In this document: positions 47,096 to 59,720 of the stretch, piece after piece | Position numbering within the stretch: the first letter of the stretch is position 1 | Layout: each line of letters starts with the position of its first letter | Origin: Desarmillaria ectypa | Taxonomy: Eukaryota; Basidiomycota; Agaricomycetes; Agaricales; Physalacriaceae | Reading direction: 5' to 3' | NCBI GenBank assembly: GCA_030407005.1 | Contig: JAUDYN010000002.1 | Location: 1,922,001-1,986,000, forward strand | Length of the DNA stretch: 64,000 nt | The notes under the pieces: generated by a model | The model's database searches: none | Seen by the model: the letters and a program-made list of their open reading frames with translations, nothing else | What the model was told of the DNA's origin: nothing | Program-made: the position numbers and the translations under genes

Positions 47096-49079
47096 TCAGT
47101 GTTCATCGCACACCACTTCGGAAATAGCCTTACCGGGTATGCACTGGATTGCATCGTCGATCCGCAAGAGCGACACGGCGGCTTCATACGCAGACTTCAA
47201 ACTCTTCACCTTGCTCATCGTGGGCTCCAGCACACCAGCAGCCACATTGTCCCGAACTTCGCCGTTCATCAAGTCAAGGCCGTACCGTAAGAGTGCCTTC
47301 TTCGGATCACCTGCAGGTGCGTTTTGCGCAGCATTGTGGTATGAACGCAGTTTGGCGACGAGTTCTGTCGAGTCCTTGGCTGCATTGACAGCTAATGTCT
47401 TTGGTATGGATAGAAGTGCGCTGGCGAATTCGGCGATAGCCAATTGCTCACGAGAGCCCTGAGCAAAATTGAACGAATGCCAAGTACCAAGAAAAAGCAT
47501 AACGTACCACAGTCGTGGCAAAGTTTTCCAGATAGATACTCAGTGCGGATTCAACAGCACCTCCTCCTGGAACGACGGAACCGCTTTCAAGGGTTCTTTT
47601 GATAATAGAAAGGGTGTCGTGTAGCGCCCTTTCCATTTCGTCCAACATATAATCATTCGCTCCTCGCAAGACAATGGAAGAAGAATTGACGACCTTGGTT
47701 CCCTTGATGAGAATTAACTCATCATCAGATATGCGCTCTTGGACAACTTCATCGGCTGTACCAAGGTAGCTGGCCTCAAAGGTCTCATCGCCTTCAAGAT
47801 TGGCAAGACTGGATACGAGCTGACCCCCGGTGGCTTTAGCGATACGCCGTAGATCCTCTTTTCTGCATCGGCGAACAGCCATAGCCCCAGCCTCTACAAA
47901 CTCCTTCAGACAAAGATCATCGATTCCTTTCGTGGTTAGTACAACATTCGCCCCAGCATTCAAAATTTTGTGGACACGTTCGAGAGTTATCTCAGATTCA
48001 CTGGATTCACATTGAGAAGCTTCATCCTTAATATATTGCTGATGCAACGTACCGTTTCCGGATCTCCTCGAGCTGATCTGGGTCATCCACCAGTATTTGG
48101 ACACCAAGCTGCATGCGAGCCTTCTGTAGGTTGATATCGAGGCAGGCAATTTTCGCGTTCGTGATGCGTTTTTTCATGGCTACAAAGTTCGCTTGAATTG
48201 GGACAAGAGAATCGATATTGATTCTCGTACCTTGGCTGGCTACTGTGCAGTTTAAAGCATAACCTTGAACGTAGAGAGACTCCCGGGCACTGCGACCGTG
48301 AGCTTTGAGGACGTTGACAGCCTTGACGGGGTACTTGATGTCGCCTCGCATGTTGATTGTCTTGACTGCAAGCATGGCATCGACAGCCATGGGTGCGAAT
48401 AGATCATCATCACTAAATGAAAGAGGGGTGAGATCCCGGGTGCAAAGAACAGGTGTCATCACTCACTTTCCAATGATTTTGCTCGACATACTGGTCTTGG
48501 CAGCGTTTATCAGAGCCTCCTTTCCCAAAGCATCCACCTTCACGCTGAGCTGATCCTGCATGAATTTAACAGCTTCCCTGCAGGCTAGTCGATAACCAGT
48601 GATGATAGTCGTTGGATGTATTTTGGCCTTGACGAGCTCATTGGCGCGTCGAAGAAGTTCAGCAGCAATGATGACGACAGACGTAGTACCATCGCCGACT
48701 TCCTTGTCTTGCTTTTGAGAAAGATCAACAAAGATTCGCCCGGCTGGATTTTCGACTGAAAGGAGCGAGAGTATCGTGGCTCCGTCGTTGGAGATAGTGA
48801 CTTCCTGGTAAAAGTTTAGCTTTAATAGAGCAAAAGATTGGCAGTATAAGATCGTACCCCAATATTGTCCACTAGCATTTTGTCCAATCCCAATGGCCCC
48901 AACGAACTTTTCACAATGTTGGCAATTGATTGGGCGGCAATAACTGGTAATATTCCAACGGTTCAGCACGAATAAGGATGATAGCAGCGGGCAATCACAC
49001 CATTCTGGTCCCGTATGTCCTGTCCGGAGATACGGTCGCCTCCCAGAAAAGCACCTGCTCTTGGATCGCGCTGGAACAT
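47096..49079 (-). CDS. TCP1: T-complex protein 1 subunit alpha (CCT1)
   Basis: Subunit of the cytosolic CCT/TRiC chaperonin. The start at 49079 gives [20 protein letters not shown], joined in phase to [32 protein letters not shown]-site motifs: [36 protein letters not shown]. Apical/intermediate domain: [80 protein letters not shown]-terminus: [39 protein letters not shown], ending SEVVCDEH. Four or more introns. Length is that of the family (about 555 residues). Confidence 0.94.
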
Positions 49080-49418
49080 TGCAAGAAAAAAATACTGGGA
49101 GTAAGCGAGAAAGGGAAGCGCGTTCAGGACTGTTTAGGTAAGCCATATTTCTTTATTGAGCCTTTTCCGTATTAAATCTATTTCCCATTCATTTCTCAAA
49201 AATGCATCACTAGTCTTTATCCCTTTCAATGTTAGCTAAGAGTCCTTACCTCGCGCTCGAGGAGCATTCCTGGACTGGACTAAGTGGTCTTAACGTCAAG
49301 CAATACAGAGTTCCAAAAGCTGCTCCTGCGGAAACTGATGTCACTCCGCGATCATGATTGGATGCTCCGCCTGGATCTTACTTTTCTTCCTCATTTACCC
49401 TTTCTTTTCTTTTGAACA
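49080..49418. other. Divergent promoter region, TCP1 / PTEN
   Basis: 339 bp between start codons, with pyrimidine-rich stretches before the PTEN start (near 49380-49412). No other gene seen. Confidence 0.5.
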
Positions 49419-51457
49419 ATGACTGACTACATTCGGCGCTTCGTTTCAGGAGACAAGGCGCGCTTCAAGGACAGGAGCCTAAACTTGGATTTAGGTAGGT
49501 TTCTTTGCTTGGTCCGCCGGACTCTTTGAACTGATATATTGTGCGAAATAGACTTGGTATATGTTACAGATCATATCATTGTCATGGGTTACCCAGCTTC
49601 CGGTATGGAAGGCCTGTATAGGAACCGCAAAGAAGATGCGAAGAAGTTCTTGGACCATCGACATGGCAAGGATTACTGGGTCTTCAATTTTTGCCCTGTG
49701 AAAGAGAATTCCTATCCTGCGTCATATTTTGAAGGACGTGTTAGTCGGTATCCATTCCCAGACCATCAGTGCGCTATCACTGCCCTTCGAGTCTTAATCG
49801 TTTAATTGACCTTCAGCCTAGCGCCCCACCCCTCGCTCTACTGCCCCTTGTCGCACGCGAGATGCATGCATGGCTGTCTGGATCACCACACAGAGTTGCC
49901 GTGCTTCACTGTAAAGGTAGCCTTCTTTATTTGCATTCCCAATTACCCTTGGTGACAATAGTTCAGCTGGGAAAGGACGTTCTGGGACTATGGCTTGTGC
50001 ATATCTCTTATCTCAGGATGTCCACTTGGCACCTTCTCTCAAATGGAGTTACAGTGGCAAGGAAAAGGCAAAACTGCGAGCTGACGATGTGATGGAGGCT
50101 ATGCCAGAATCAAGCTATGATGGCTCTACTACACCGGAGAGCACGTTTTCTGATGCCGACGTCGACAGTCCACAGAGCACAGGAACATCATCATCAACTC
50201 CAACATCCAACGGAAATACATCCTTGAAATCCGTATTGGATCTGCACACCTCCAAGCGCATGAAGGTTCCTTCCGACCTCACGAAACAGAAACAAGGAGT
50301 CAGTCTTCCCAGTCAGAGACGATGGCTTTACTACTGGTCTCTTCTTCTCGCACATAAAGCGCCCTCTCATGTGTGGAGTGGGCCTCTTTCATCACAGCTT
50401 GTGAACGCTCCCCAGGCCAAGGTCCCAAAGGTGCGGCTGATACAGGTAACATTAAGAATGAGGGAGAGTTCTGGCGTGAAGACGAGTCTCCTCAAGGCAG
50501 CCCACGTTGTCATTGATCGTGCTGGTTTGGGAAAACTAGGTGCGGCTGGAGCCAAAGCAGCCGGCGCCAATCACGTCTGGATTTCTCTTGCAAAGTACGA
50601 TGACGATCTTGTTGAATCACTGGAAAAATGGGAGAAACACACAAGAAGTCCAGACGGACACATGGGGGAACGAAGGCCTGGCTCAGAGTGCACGGGAGAG
50701 GATGAGTTAAACGCATTTTTCAATGATGATCACTGGGACTCAGGAAAGATGGTGCTAAGTTTTGCTAAAATGGGGACCTTTGGGGATGGATCCATAATCA
50801 AGACCAACGACAAAGTTAGTGGGCGACGTCAAATGTCATTATTCACTAACGTTTCCATAGGACGGCAAAGTCGTAACGTTTCTCCTGAAACCTCTCAGCA
50901 CGGCCAAGTGGAAAAACCTCCAGGAAGAGATGAATCAGGATTCCCGAGTAGATGTTTCGTCACTCGACGAAGTAGGTATACCACAGAGTGAAACGGCATC
51001 CATAAGTGATGCTACTACACAAGGCGTAAAGGAAAAGGGTATTGTGCTCGATGCAGCTCGAGAGGTCCGACTTCGATTGTACATGGGTCAAGTACGTACT
51101 TTTTACCAAGTAATGCCTGGCGCCGAGTGTTTACCCACCGACGTACAGATTTTCATGGGCTGGATGTGGTTCATACCTATATTTCATATGCCTCCACCGC
51201 CTTCAACGTCGAATGCTCGAGATGTTCCGACAGCCTTGACATTTCGTTTGACACGAAAGGACCTTGACTTTCCCCTTGGCATAGGCTCCTCGATATTGGA
51301 TGTGGAGGTCGCTTTGGAGTGGCTGAGTGAGTCGGATTCAGAGGCCGTCCAACCGTCCACTCGTACCTCAGGTGCAGAAGAGCCCTTGGGACTCGCAAAC
51401 ACCATTCGGGCAATAGCAGCCATAGACATAGAAGCTAAGCAGGCTGCAGAATATTGA
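49419..51457 (+). CDS. PTEN: PTEN-type phosphoinositide phosphatase
   Basis: 3-phosphatase for PtdIns(3,4,5)P3, with tensin-type phosphatase and C2 domains. MTDYIRRFVSGDKARFKDRS opens, followed by an N-terminal element, VYVTDHIIVMGYPASGMEGL (PTEN-typical), YRNRKEDAKKFLDHRHG, YWVFNFCPVKENSYPASYFE, RVSRYPFPDH. The P-loop is HCKAGKGRSGTMACAYLLSQ, with an intron inside the Ala codon after HCK. Catalytic Cys and Arg are present. The C2-like region includes KTNDKDGKVVTFLLKPL and MFMGWMWFIPIFHM-like hydrophobic segments; the tail ends IDIEAKQAAEY. A Ser-rich insert (TPESTFSDADVDSPQSTG) follows the catalytic part. The family is present in many fungi as Tep1. Confidence 0.9.
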
Positions 51458-52301
51458 TTGTGTTGTCAAAGTGCTGTTACAATTATGAGATACCGTGTCA
51501 TCGTCAACTGAGTTCCTGCTGATACTCCCAGATGTTGACCCACTACTTCGTTAAATTTAATAGTGGTGTTTTCGCGCACTGGAGGTTATACCATCCACAA
51601 GTTCTGTGGTGTTTGGATGCTTGGATGCTATCGAGGGGCAGAAAGTGGGATCCCACAATCTGCCGCAGAGCGTGTCGTATCTTAGCTTGACGAGGACGCT
51701 GTTGCGACGTTTTAGTGTAGTAAGGGCCGTCGTGAAAGACACTAAATGATTAATCTTTACTGTTTTTGTCGTCGATGCGGTTGGCAAGAATCTACTCATA
51801 CTCATGACCGCAGTCTACCAGCACTGGCCCCGCCTTTTGTACCTATATCACGCGCGCGTGGGACAAATATGTGATATTTTTGGCGCGGATCATAGCAAGC
51901 GCCCACACTCACCAAACCCACCGTTGGAATTGGTAAGTATTGCGCTGTGCCTGGACTTTCTAGTAGTTTCTCTCAAAAGCAGTATATAATGCTGTATGTA
52001 GAGCAGGGTCCTTTTGTGCGTTTGTCTTCAAGTGTTTCCTGTCGCTTGGTAATTCGCCCCTTTATCCAACAAAATATACTTGCGTTAAGTAGTTTCCCCC
52101 CAAAGGGCATGGCAATAACGCGTTAATCACGTGAGACTCAAACACGTCGAATTTGAATCAATTTCACCATCGGTCGCCTGTTCTGGCTTTTTGCATCAAC
52201 ACTCGGTGGTGGCATTCCTTTTTTCTCTTTAGCGCACCAACACAATACGGCCGCTCCTCGCATCTTCATCCCTACTGCCACCTGAATGCTGGCTCTCATC
52301 G
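51458..52301. other. Intergenic region, PTEN / CDC27
   Basis: 844 bp. No ORF with family likeness. A TTTTTGGCGCGG motif near 51878-51889 resembles an E2F/MBF-type site and could serve the cell-cycle gene downstream, but it lies over 400 bp from the start codon. Confidence 0.35.
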
Positions 52302-55069
52302 ATGGATTCCTCGGAATTTTCACCAGCGTTTCATACTCAGGTCTCTCAACGTTTTCAAGCTCTTATATGGGCATGTCTTGACTCCGACCTGACAAGATCC
52401 GCTGTTTTCTACGCGGAGAGATATTTCGCCATTCATACGGCTACCCACGACGCTCGCCATCTTTATGCTACAGCCTTGCTTCGTGAAGGGCAGACTTATT
52501 CCGCATTGGCCATCGTCAACATCGCTCGGCAGCAACAATGTAGTGGCTGTCTCGAGCTCAAGGCGAAGTGCTGTACCACTCTTGGACGTTATCGACAAGC
52601 GCGGGAAGCATTAGAAGAGACATTGCAGGATCCTACGTATCGACCGTCAAGTAATTCTCTTAAAATTCAGATTCTACCAGCCAGCTAAGCCTATATTCAT
52701 TAAGGTTCAACAGGTCCCAGAACAGCGCGTCAGTTTCCTGACGATGCAGCCTTACATTGCAGAGCTGGTACAATGGCGTTGAAAGGAAACCTTCAGGATA
52801 AAGCGGCGATCAGTTTCCAGCAAGCGCTATCATTGAATCCCTACATTTGGGAAGCGTTTGAAGGACTCTGTTCTTTAGGTGCGTTCCATCCTTTCTCTGT
52901 GTGGTTTGGAGGCTTGACTTCCTGCAGGTGTCGTTCCGGACATCGACCAATTATTTCCTCCGCGGCCCATTCCCACTCGGCGAGCATTGCAAGAAGAACA
53001 AATACCTCCCAAGGCGTCCATTCCTGTTACTACCGGTGCAGCTTTTTTTACCCCAGAGGCGACTAACACAGGAAATCTATTTCGTCCGTGGAAACCAGTG
53101 CCGATCTTACAAACCCAGCTATTTCGAATGAGTCCGCCTGGGATACCTATGAACTCAAAGTGAGTTCTCCGCTCGTTGGTACTGGTATTAGGCCTGTAAT
53201 TTGTATATAGTACTCAACCCACCCCCGCCCCTGAGAATCTTCAACATCGACATACACGAACGCAGTCTTCAGTGCAGGCTTCCTCCAGCCAAACACATTT
53301 TTCCCGCCCTCTTTCATCCGCTGATGAAGCCGGTCCCGTACCCAAGAAACTTCGCTCCACCCGACAAACCGAGCCATCAAAGCATTCTAAATCGTTGAAG
53401 CAAAATGGGGACGACCCACAGAAAAAGGCACGCGCACGCCAGGGCTTTCATTTTTCTAACCTCTTCTCATCATCGAGCCGTCGCTCTCAACAGTCATCTC
53501 GAATTAGCGCAGTGCCCGGAAAGCTTGGTAATTCCGCCTCAAATGCCACACGCCGAAGCACTCGTTTATTAAGCGGCACCAAACAGGCCAAGGTGTGCAG
53601 ACTTCTAGGTCATCCTTGTCTCCTTCTATAGTGATATTCCGTGTTCATCAGCCTTCCACTCGTGACCGACGGCGTCAACAGACACATGGACGATCTCATT
53701 CATTCGAGTCTGATGGCGAAGACGATGCATACGCCGGGGAGGTTGGGTATTCTCCCTCGCCGCCACCCAATGCACATTCGCCTCGTTCAGAGAGGTCGCC
53801 GTCTCCTGGCCCTTGGACATCTACAACTCAAGACGCCTACGAAATGGAACTTGCGGATAACTATGTCTACGATCTCATGCGCCAATTTGCGATTGCGACA
53901 AGGGCCCTAACATTATTCGACTCTGCAAGATGTTTAGATGAGTTAATGCAGCTACCCGAAGAGCATCAGAAAACACCTTGGGTACTCTCACTGATTGGCC
54001 GAGCTCATTATGAAAAGGCCGATTACGGTGCTGTAGTGCAATTACCTTCATACACTGTTTCATTATCCTGACCTCTAGCCGTAGGCGGAAAGAGCTTTCA
54101 AAGCACTTAGAACCTCCGATCCATATCGTTTATGGGATATGGAAGTATACTCGACACTTCTTTGGTACCTTCAAAGCCATGTCGAGTTGTCTTTTCTGGC
54201 TCAAGAACTGCTAAATATCAACCCCCGATCGGCTCAAGCATGGATAGCGATAGGCAACCTGTTTTCTCTACAGAAGGACCGACCCCAGGCGCTGACGTGC
54301 TTTAAACGAGCCGCTCAAATGGACCCGTCATGTGCTTACGCATTCACGCTCAGCGGACATGAGTCGATTGATGAGGATGTTGACAAGGCGATCAATTTTT
54401 TTCAGTCTGCTTTACGTGTTGATCCTCGCCACTACAACGCATGGTAAGCATTTGTTTGATTGCAGAAGCTATAGAACTAACAGATAACAACAGGTATGGG
54501 TTAGGGTCTTGCTATTTGCGGATGAGCAAAATAAGACTTGCGGAATACCACTACCGAAAGGCTAACGCAATTCATCCAAACAATGCAGTCTTATTGGGAT
54601 GTGTTGGGATGGTATGCCTCCTTCTCGTGCTGTTTAGCGTAAACCCCGCTCTTATCCGTTATCAGGCAGTGGAACGGCGGGGCGATCGAAAGACAGCCCT
54701 TCAAATATTTAATGAAGCCATTGACATTTCACCTGAAAACGCATTGGTTCGTTATCGGAGAGCCAAAATCCTTATCTCCATGAAGAAGTACGAGGTGAGT
54801 TGTATACGCCTTCATCTGTACATGTGAGTCTTATGCGATTGGTTCCGCAGAGAGCGATTGAGGACCTAGAGTATCTTCGGAAGTCGACACCGGAAGAGTC
54901 AAACGTCGTGTTTCAGTTGGCCAGGGCATATCGTCTGGTTGGAGACGAAGTCAAGTCCGCACAGCTACTTGCAGTTGTGCGTGATATTGCGCCAAAAAGC
55001 GTCAACAAGATTAAGAAGCTATTGGAGACAGTCAGGGATGAGATGAGTGACAAGATGGACGAAGGATGA
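52302..55069 (+). CDS. CDC27: Anaphase-promoting complex subunit 3 (Cdc27)
   Basis: TPR scaffold of the APC/C ubiquitin ligase that binds the IR tails of co-activators. N-terminal TPRs: MDSSEFSPAFHTQVSQRFQA, YFAIHTATHDARHLYATALL, ELKAKCCTTLGRYRQAREAL; then SFQQALSLNPYIWEAFEGLC. A disordered Ser/Lys linker (STRQTEPSKHSKSLKQNG) separates them from the C-terminal TPR array: PWVLSLIGRAHYEKADY, MEVYSTLLWYLQSHVELSFL, LLNINPRSAQAWIAIGNLFS, HYNAWYGLGSCYLRMSKIRL, YHYRKANAIHPNNAVLLGCV, ERAIEDLEYLRKSTPEES. It ends RDEMSDKMDEG at 55069. About nine introns of 50-60 nt are needed. Confidence 0.94.
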
Positions 55070-55426
55070 CGGGATAATGTTGAGCGGCTGTAGAGATAAT
55101 ATAGTTGCAATCTGACGAAAAAGCGAAACGAGCCGAGTCGGTCGATTTGGTTGAGATGCCGGCGGTTCATTTGTTTGGCGCTTGAGTCACCACGGGGGTT
55201 CCATATAAAGCGAGACGCGTACGAGAGTCCCCCTTTTCCTCTGCCCACCAACCATGTCTGCGTAAGTCCACGTCCGACTAAGTCTTGCCCTTCCTCCTCG
55301 TTGTCTTCGCCATTGACCGTCTGGTGACCCAATAAATAAGCATGGTTAACACAGTCGTTCGTATATCTAACAACGGATCCTTGCTCTTCGAACCTGAAAT
55401 CGTCGACCGTATACACCCTTAATTCC
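55070..55426. other. Upstream region with TATA box and spliced uORF
   Basis: 357 bp before the acidic orphan. TATAAAG at 55204-55210, then an ATG at 55254 whose third codon meets a strong donor (GTAAGT). Splicing to the AAG at 55339-55341 would give a 29-residue uORF, MSAMVNTVVRISNNGSLLF..., ending in TAA at 55418-55420, just before the main ATG. Confidence 0.35.
55204..55210 (+). promoter_or_regulatory. TATA box upstream of the acidic orphan
   Basis: TATAAAG, 50 bp before the first ATG (55254) and 223 bp before the main start. If used, transcription would start upstream of the uORF. Confidence 0.4.
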
Positions 55427-56408
55427 ATGTCTGCCTTTCCTTCAGCTCTTGTACGTATTATCTGTTGTTTTTCAATCAAGTAGATGTCTTGACCACGTCC
55501 AGGTATCTACCTCACACCCTCGTCTTTCGTCCATGTCATCAGAATTCTCAAAGCTTTTCTCGCTCGCCCGATCCAAGTTGAACGTGTCCGATGGGAGCAA
55601 GGACAATGTCAGCTTGCATCGATGGGTGCTCCTTAAAAATTCCATTCTACAGTCCTCTCACTCCGCTGCTGAAGCTCCAGTCGAAGTCGACTCTCCCCGC
55701 CATGACTTGGACCCTTACTCTGACAGTGACCAAGACGAAGTGATGGTCGAACAGGATTCCTTCATGTTTCCTGACGTTGGAAAATGTACAGAAGAATCAC
55801 GTTCCTCCGTGGACCATTCGGAAGCTCAATGGTTGGATTCTATGTTGGAAATTCTTGGTGACGATGACGAGGACTCGGATGACTTCAATTCTGGTGTGCA
55901 GGTATCTGTACTCCCCGCGGATGACGATGACGACGCTATCAGTCCATTGCCGTCCCCCATGTCCTCGTCAGACGACCTCACTAACTCGGCGTATTTCGCC
56001 ACATCCATGACATATTCGTATTTGTATCCTGTACCATATCCTCCCTATCATCCCCCACTCATCTCCCCCTACCATTTTGATTCCACGGTCGGCTCATCTC
56101 TTTCGGCTCCGTATGATGATCCCCTACCTTATTATGATCTCGACGACGTAGAAGATCTTCCTGTTCCAGATGCTATAGAAGACACCTCTGATGACGAGTC
56201 AGACGCACCGACGACACCATCATTGGACCAGTCGACCTCACTAACGCTCGACCCGGCTTCTATTCCGTTACCTACAGGACGCAGCAGGCTCAGGCATACG
56301 GATCCACATGTATATAATGACGCGGACGACTCTTTCTTCAAACCATTCGAGTTTGACGCTCTTCCATTTTCCCATGTCCTTCCTAGTTACTCCCTCCAAG
56401 AATGTTGA
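55427..56408 (+). CDS. Acidic Ser/Asp-rich conserved protein
   Basis: I do not recognise a function. A 24-nt first exon (MSAFPSAL) joins by a 52-nt intron (55451-55502) to VSTSHPRLSSMSSEFSKLFS. The start of the second exon (FSKLFSLARSKLNVSDGSKD, SLHRWVLLKNSIL) is helical and looks conserved; the rest is acidic and low-complexity (EILGDDDEDSDDFNSG, PADDDDDAISPLP, DLDDVEDLPVPDAIEDTSDD) with a Pro/Tyr-rich patch (VPYPPYHPPLISPYHF). It ends SHVLPSYSLQEC. If the intron is not used, translation could start at the ATG at 55533. A transcriptional or chromatin role is possible from the acidity but not shown. Confidence 0.6.
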
Positions 56409-56610
56409 TCATCATCACTATAATCCTCTCGCCGTCGTATATAGGCATTTTTTACTTGTACATGCTCTCATTCCTCTACCCATCTACAATATGCACCCCG
56501 TACACCTCCTGCTCCTGTTTCTCTCTTTTTGGATATTCTTATAAGTAGACATCTGAAGGGTTCTTTGATTGTGATTGGTTGTTTGAACAGCAAAAACGAG
56601 GACACGGCGA

Positions 56611-57691
56611 TTACGCCTTTCCTGCTCTAGCTTCGGCCGATGTATCGCCGTCGGGGGCGGATAAAGCAGCGTCCTGTTCACCGGAGCAGGGGGTGTTCTC
56701 CGAGAACCAAGCATCAAAATTGCATATTGGGAGGTACTGGACTGATGTATTGTTAAAAGCAGCGGGCCAGACGTTGGACGGGGGCAATGACACTGATATC
56801 AGGAAAGGGACTGGGGATAGATGGAGTCAGTAAGAACACGGGCATCATCCCATGAAAGGCTCACCCATTCGGCATAGATATGGAACCCTTGCTTCGAGTT
56901 TGTGAGAAGGATTGCTATTGGAGCCTTAATTCTTTGTGCGACATATGGGGATCACGAAGCTGCCATTCTACGTACCTCTCAACGTAATCACCGAGACGGT
57001 TGCAAATAAGGACAGCGTTTCGCACAATGCTGTTGTCCTTGAGTATGTCTTCATGAAGCTCCATGTCGCAATGAGGCATATAAACAAGGGTAGGGCTCTC
57101 GATTGCATAGCCTTCCCTTTCCTGCAGAAAATGAACAGCATATGAATATGTGAGACGAAATAATGTGAGAATTGACGTGCATGGCTCTTAGGCAATACCT
57201 TCAGTTTCTGTTCTTCAAAGAAACATATATCTTCCTCCGTGAATACAGGATCATACAAGGAAACTCGTGAGTAATCCTGCCAAAAAACGCTTTATATTCA
57301 AGTGGATATCTATGATAGGTACACACACTATGTTGAGGGTTTTGCAGATAAGAAGCAGGAAGGCCAGCTGCGCCCGGCTGTTTGGAGACGAACAAGGACT
57401 TCCGAGACCAAGGCATAATACGTCAGGACACTCGTTGTTGTGTACGGCGCTAGACGACTCCTGCACAATTTCTGGCAAATAATGGTCGTTAGAGACGAAA
57501 GTAAGCGGAAAAAACGATTCCGTACGAATGGCAGCAACTGTCCACGGGTCGTTTTGAAGATCTTGTTTGGTACGCTCAACAAGATCGAAGACAGACGGTC
57601 TATCTCTGCGAGGCCTGTTTTTTCGCTTCCTTTGTGATGACACTGCAATAAATTCCGAAGAAGAGCCGGGGGATATTGTCTGACTTGACAT
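56611..57691 (-). CDS. SRR1-like domain protein
   Basis: SRR1 was named for light signalling in plants and acts in haem/metabolic control in fungi and animals. Start 57691: MSSQTISPGSSSEFIAVSSQ, then RPSVFDLVERTKQDLQND. The SRR1 core has CPDVLCLGLGSPCSSPNSRA, QLAFLLLIC, YDPVFTEEDICFFEEQKL, SPTLVYMPHCDMELHEDIL, AVLICNRLGDYVER and IKAPIAILLTNSKQGFHIYA. The last exon seems to carry the family's AFNNTSVQYLPICNFDAWF in the frame ending at 56611, but the best donor after YAEW is in a different phase from any clear acceptor in that frame. The 3' junction is therefore unresolved; another frame gives a Pro/Arg-rich tail ending near 56484. Confidence 0.72.
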
Positions 57692-57977
57692 GGTTGTCGA
57701 ACGAGCGTGACCGTGGCAGGGCTGCGGCATCAAGGCTGTAGGTGAAACATGACCAAATACAAAACGACCTGGTTCGAAAGTTTCGGCTAGAAAAATTTGA
57801 ATATTGATCGCTGCAGTCCTCAAAAATACATAGGCCCCGATGACCCGCTGTATAGAATCTCCCTCAGTCGACAAGGCCTGGATGGACCGGGAGATCATAT
57901 ATCTTCTATGAAAGGAATACTTCAAAGAATTTAAATATCCTACAATGGAAATCCATCAGAAACAAGCATCTGTATGG

Positions 57978-58694
57978 CTACAAGCTCTTCTGCGCCCAGA
58001 GGTCGTCGCCGAGGTAGGTAACAATTTCTACACCAACGCCTTTATTTACCTTCCGCATTTCTTCAGTACCCAGTTTAGTGATGCCGACTCCCACCGCGTG
58101 TTCCTTCCCTTCCGCAAAGATCGCAACCGGAGTCTCTGCAGGCAAGGCTTCGTCTGCAGGGGGTAGATAACCACCTGCGGATGTGAGTCCGGGGCACATC
58201 ATATGGGCTCCGGCCAGCAGAAACCGGATCGCCCCACGATCGACCTTGACCTTGGGTAAAATATACGGGTCTGCAAGATACATTTCTTAGTTACCCGTGA
58301 AGTGACTGCCCCACCCGCATCACATACATTTATGAAGGATCCTGAGCGTTGGGTACATCGGGCCATCAAAGTGCTGAAACAGAAGAGGCTCTCCGTGTAC
58401 TGTGTAAATCGAAATATGTTCTCTGCTAACATACGCCGTCTTAGCTATTTCTTCCCTCACAAAGTTAAATAAAATGTACCATTTAACGTGTACCAGTCCC
58501 TCCTTCTTTGGCCATATAGACTCCAGCGTTTCAGGTTCAATCTTCCACTGCGACAGCACTGTCCCGCGAATCGCCCTCTGGACTGATGACTTTACAGGCG
58601 TGTGGCCAGCGACATCGGATGATGGAGAGAATCTTTGAATTTTGAATCAGCTTTGGATGTCAGGGGCGGCTCAAAGGACTTACTTTCTGAACAT
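57978..58694 (-). CDS. TMA20: Translation machinery-associated protein Tma20 (MCT-1)
   Basis: PUA-domain protein; with Tma22 (DENR) it recycles 40S subunits and affects re-initiation. The start at 58694 gives MFR and an early intron, then FSPSSDVAGHTPVKSSVQRA, VLSQWKIEPETLESIWPKKE, ISIYTVHGEPLLFQHFDGPM, YPTLRILHK, ILPKVKVDRGAIRFLLAG, AHMMCPGLTSAGGYLPPADE (PUA signature), VAIFAEGKEHAVGVGITKLG, KVNKGVGVEIVTYLGDDLW. Order and length match the human protein. It is tandem with the SRR1-like gene, 286 bp upstream. Confidence 0.92.
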
Positions 58695-59720
58695 GACCTT
58701 GGAATCGCGAATTAAGAGGGATGAAAGTATGTGACAGGGATTGATTTGATTGATGACGCAATGATCTTGAGCTGTCAGCGTTGATCGTAAATGAGTCTGT
58801 TCGACAATTGTTGTTGAACATTCATTGAACTTGGAAAATTTGCAGCATGCTGTACCGTATCGACACACGCATTTTCATCATGGAGAATCAGGGGCAGAGT
58901 TGGCCGTTTGAAAGGAGATAACTATCTATAGCGAAAAACACCGGCGTCTTGCGATGAACATGGTGATGGTCCCAGAACGCACACCTAATCAGTACGGCAC
59001 GTTTGCCAGTCTATCGGCCCCGCAAACAACTCTCAAGATGCATGTATTTATTTAGCAGCCAACCGATAGCCAGCACGTATTGGTTCGCGGCTCCTTTTCC
59101 TCGTTCCTTGCCGCAGGCTGACGCAGAAGGTAGCTCACAATTTCTTAGTTCGGCGGTGTTCACTTTCGGATCATCCAGTGAGCGCTTATAAGATGGCATG
59201 ATACATGTACATGCATGATTGAGCACTATTATGTGACATCTGTAGCCGCGCACAATAATTCTTTTTGGGTATTGACCATGAACCTTGAGATCCAGGTGAC
59301 AAGCTTAAGATATTCCCGAGTACTACTTGCATTTACGGAGTACTCTGGAAATGGATCAAGGCACGTACCACTTAAACCATTTCCTTTCAGGTAAAGTAGT
59401 CAGCAGATAAAGAGACACAGAAGAATGATATGGTCATGGAGCAAGTCACCTTTAACTGCCTCAAAGAACCATGGCCAGACTCAGTAAAGCGCCTGGACAT
59501 GATGAAGGGTAAGCTCTGGTTTTCAAGATGATAAGGTACTACAGCATGACCTACCAAGAACAAACTAGATGCTACCCGTCTTTTGTAATAGCCCACCTCC
59601 GGATCTGAGTATTTATGTCAGTGTCAGTGGATTGCCGGGAAATTGTGACATCTCGACATATGTTCGCGTGAGATTCCGAAGATTTAGGATCGTGAGCTGT
59701 TTAAGGTATGAGTGAATAAT

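Noticed and set aside
54913..55479. 188-codon minus-strand frame opposite the CDC27 end
   Set aside because: Overlaps the CDC27 last exon and the promoter of the acidic gene; no motif and no splice context.
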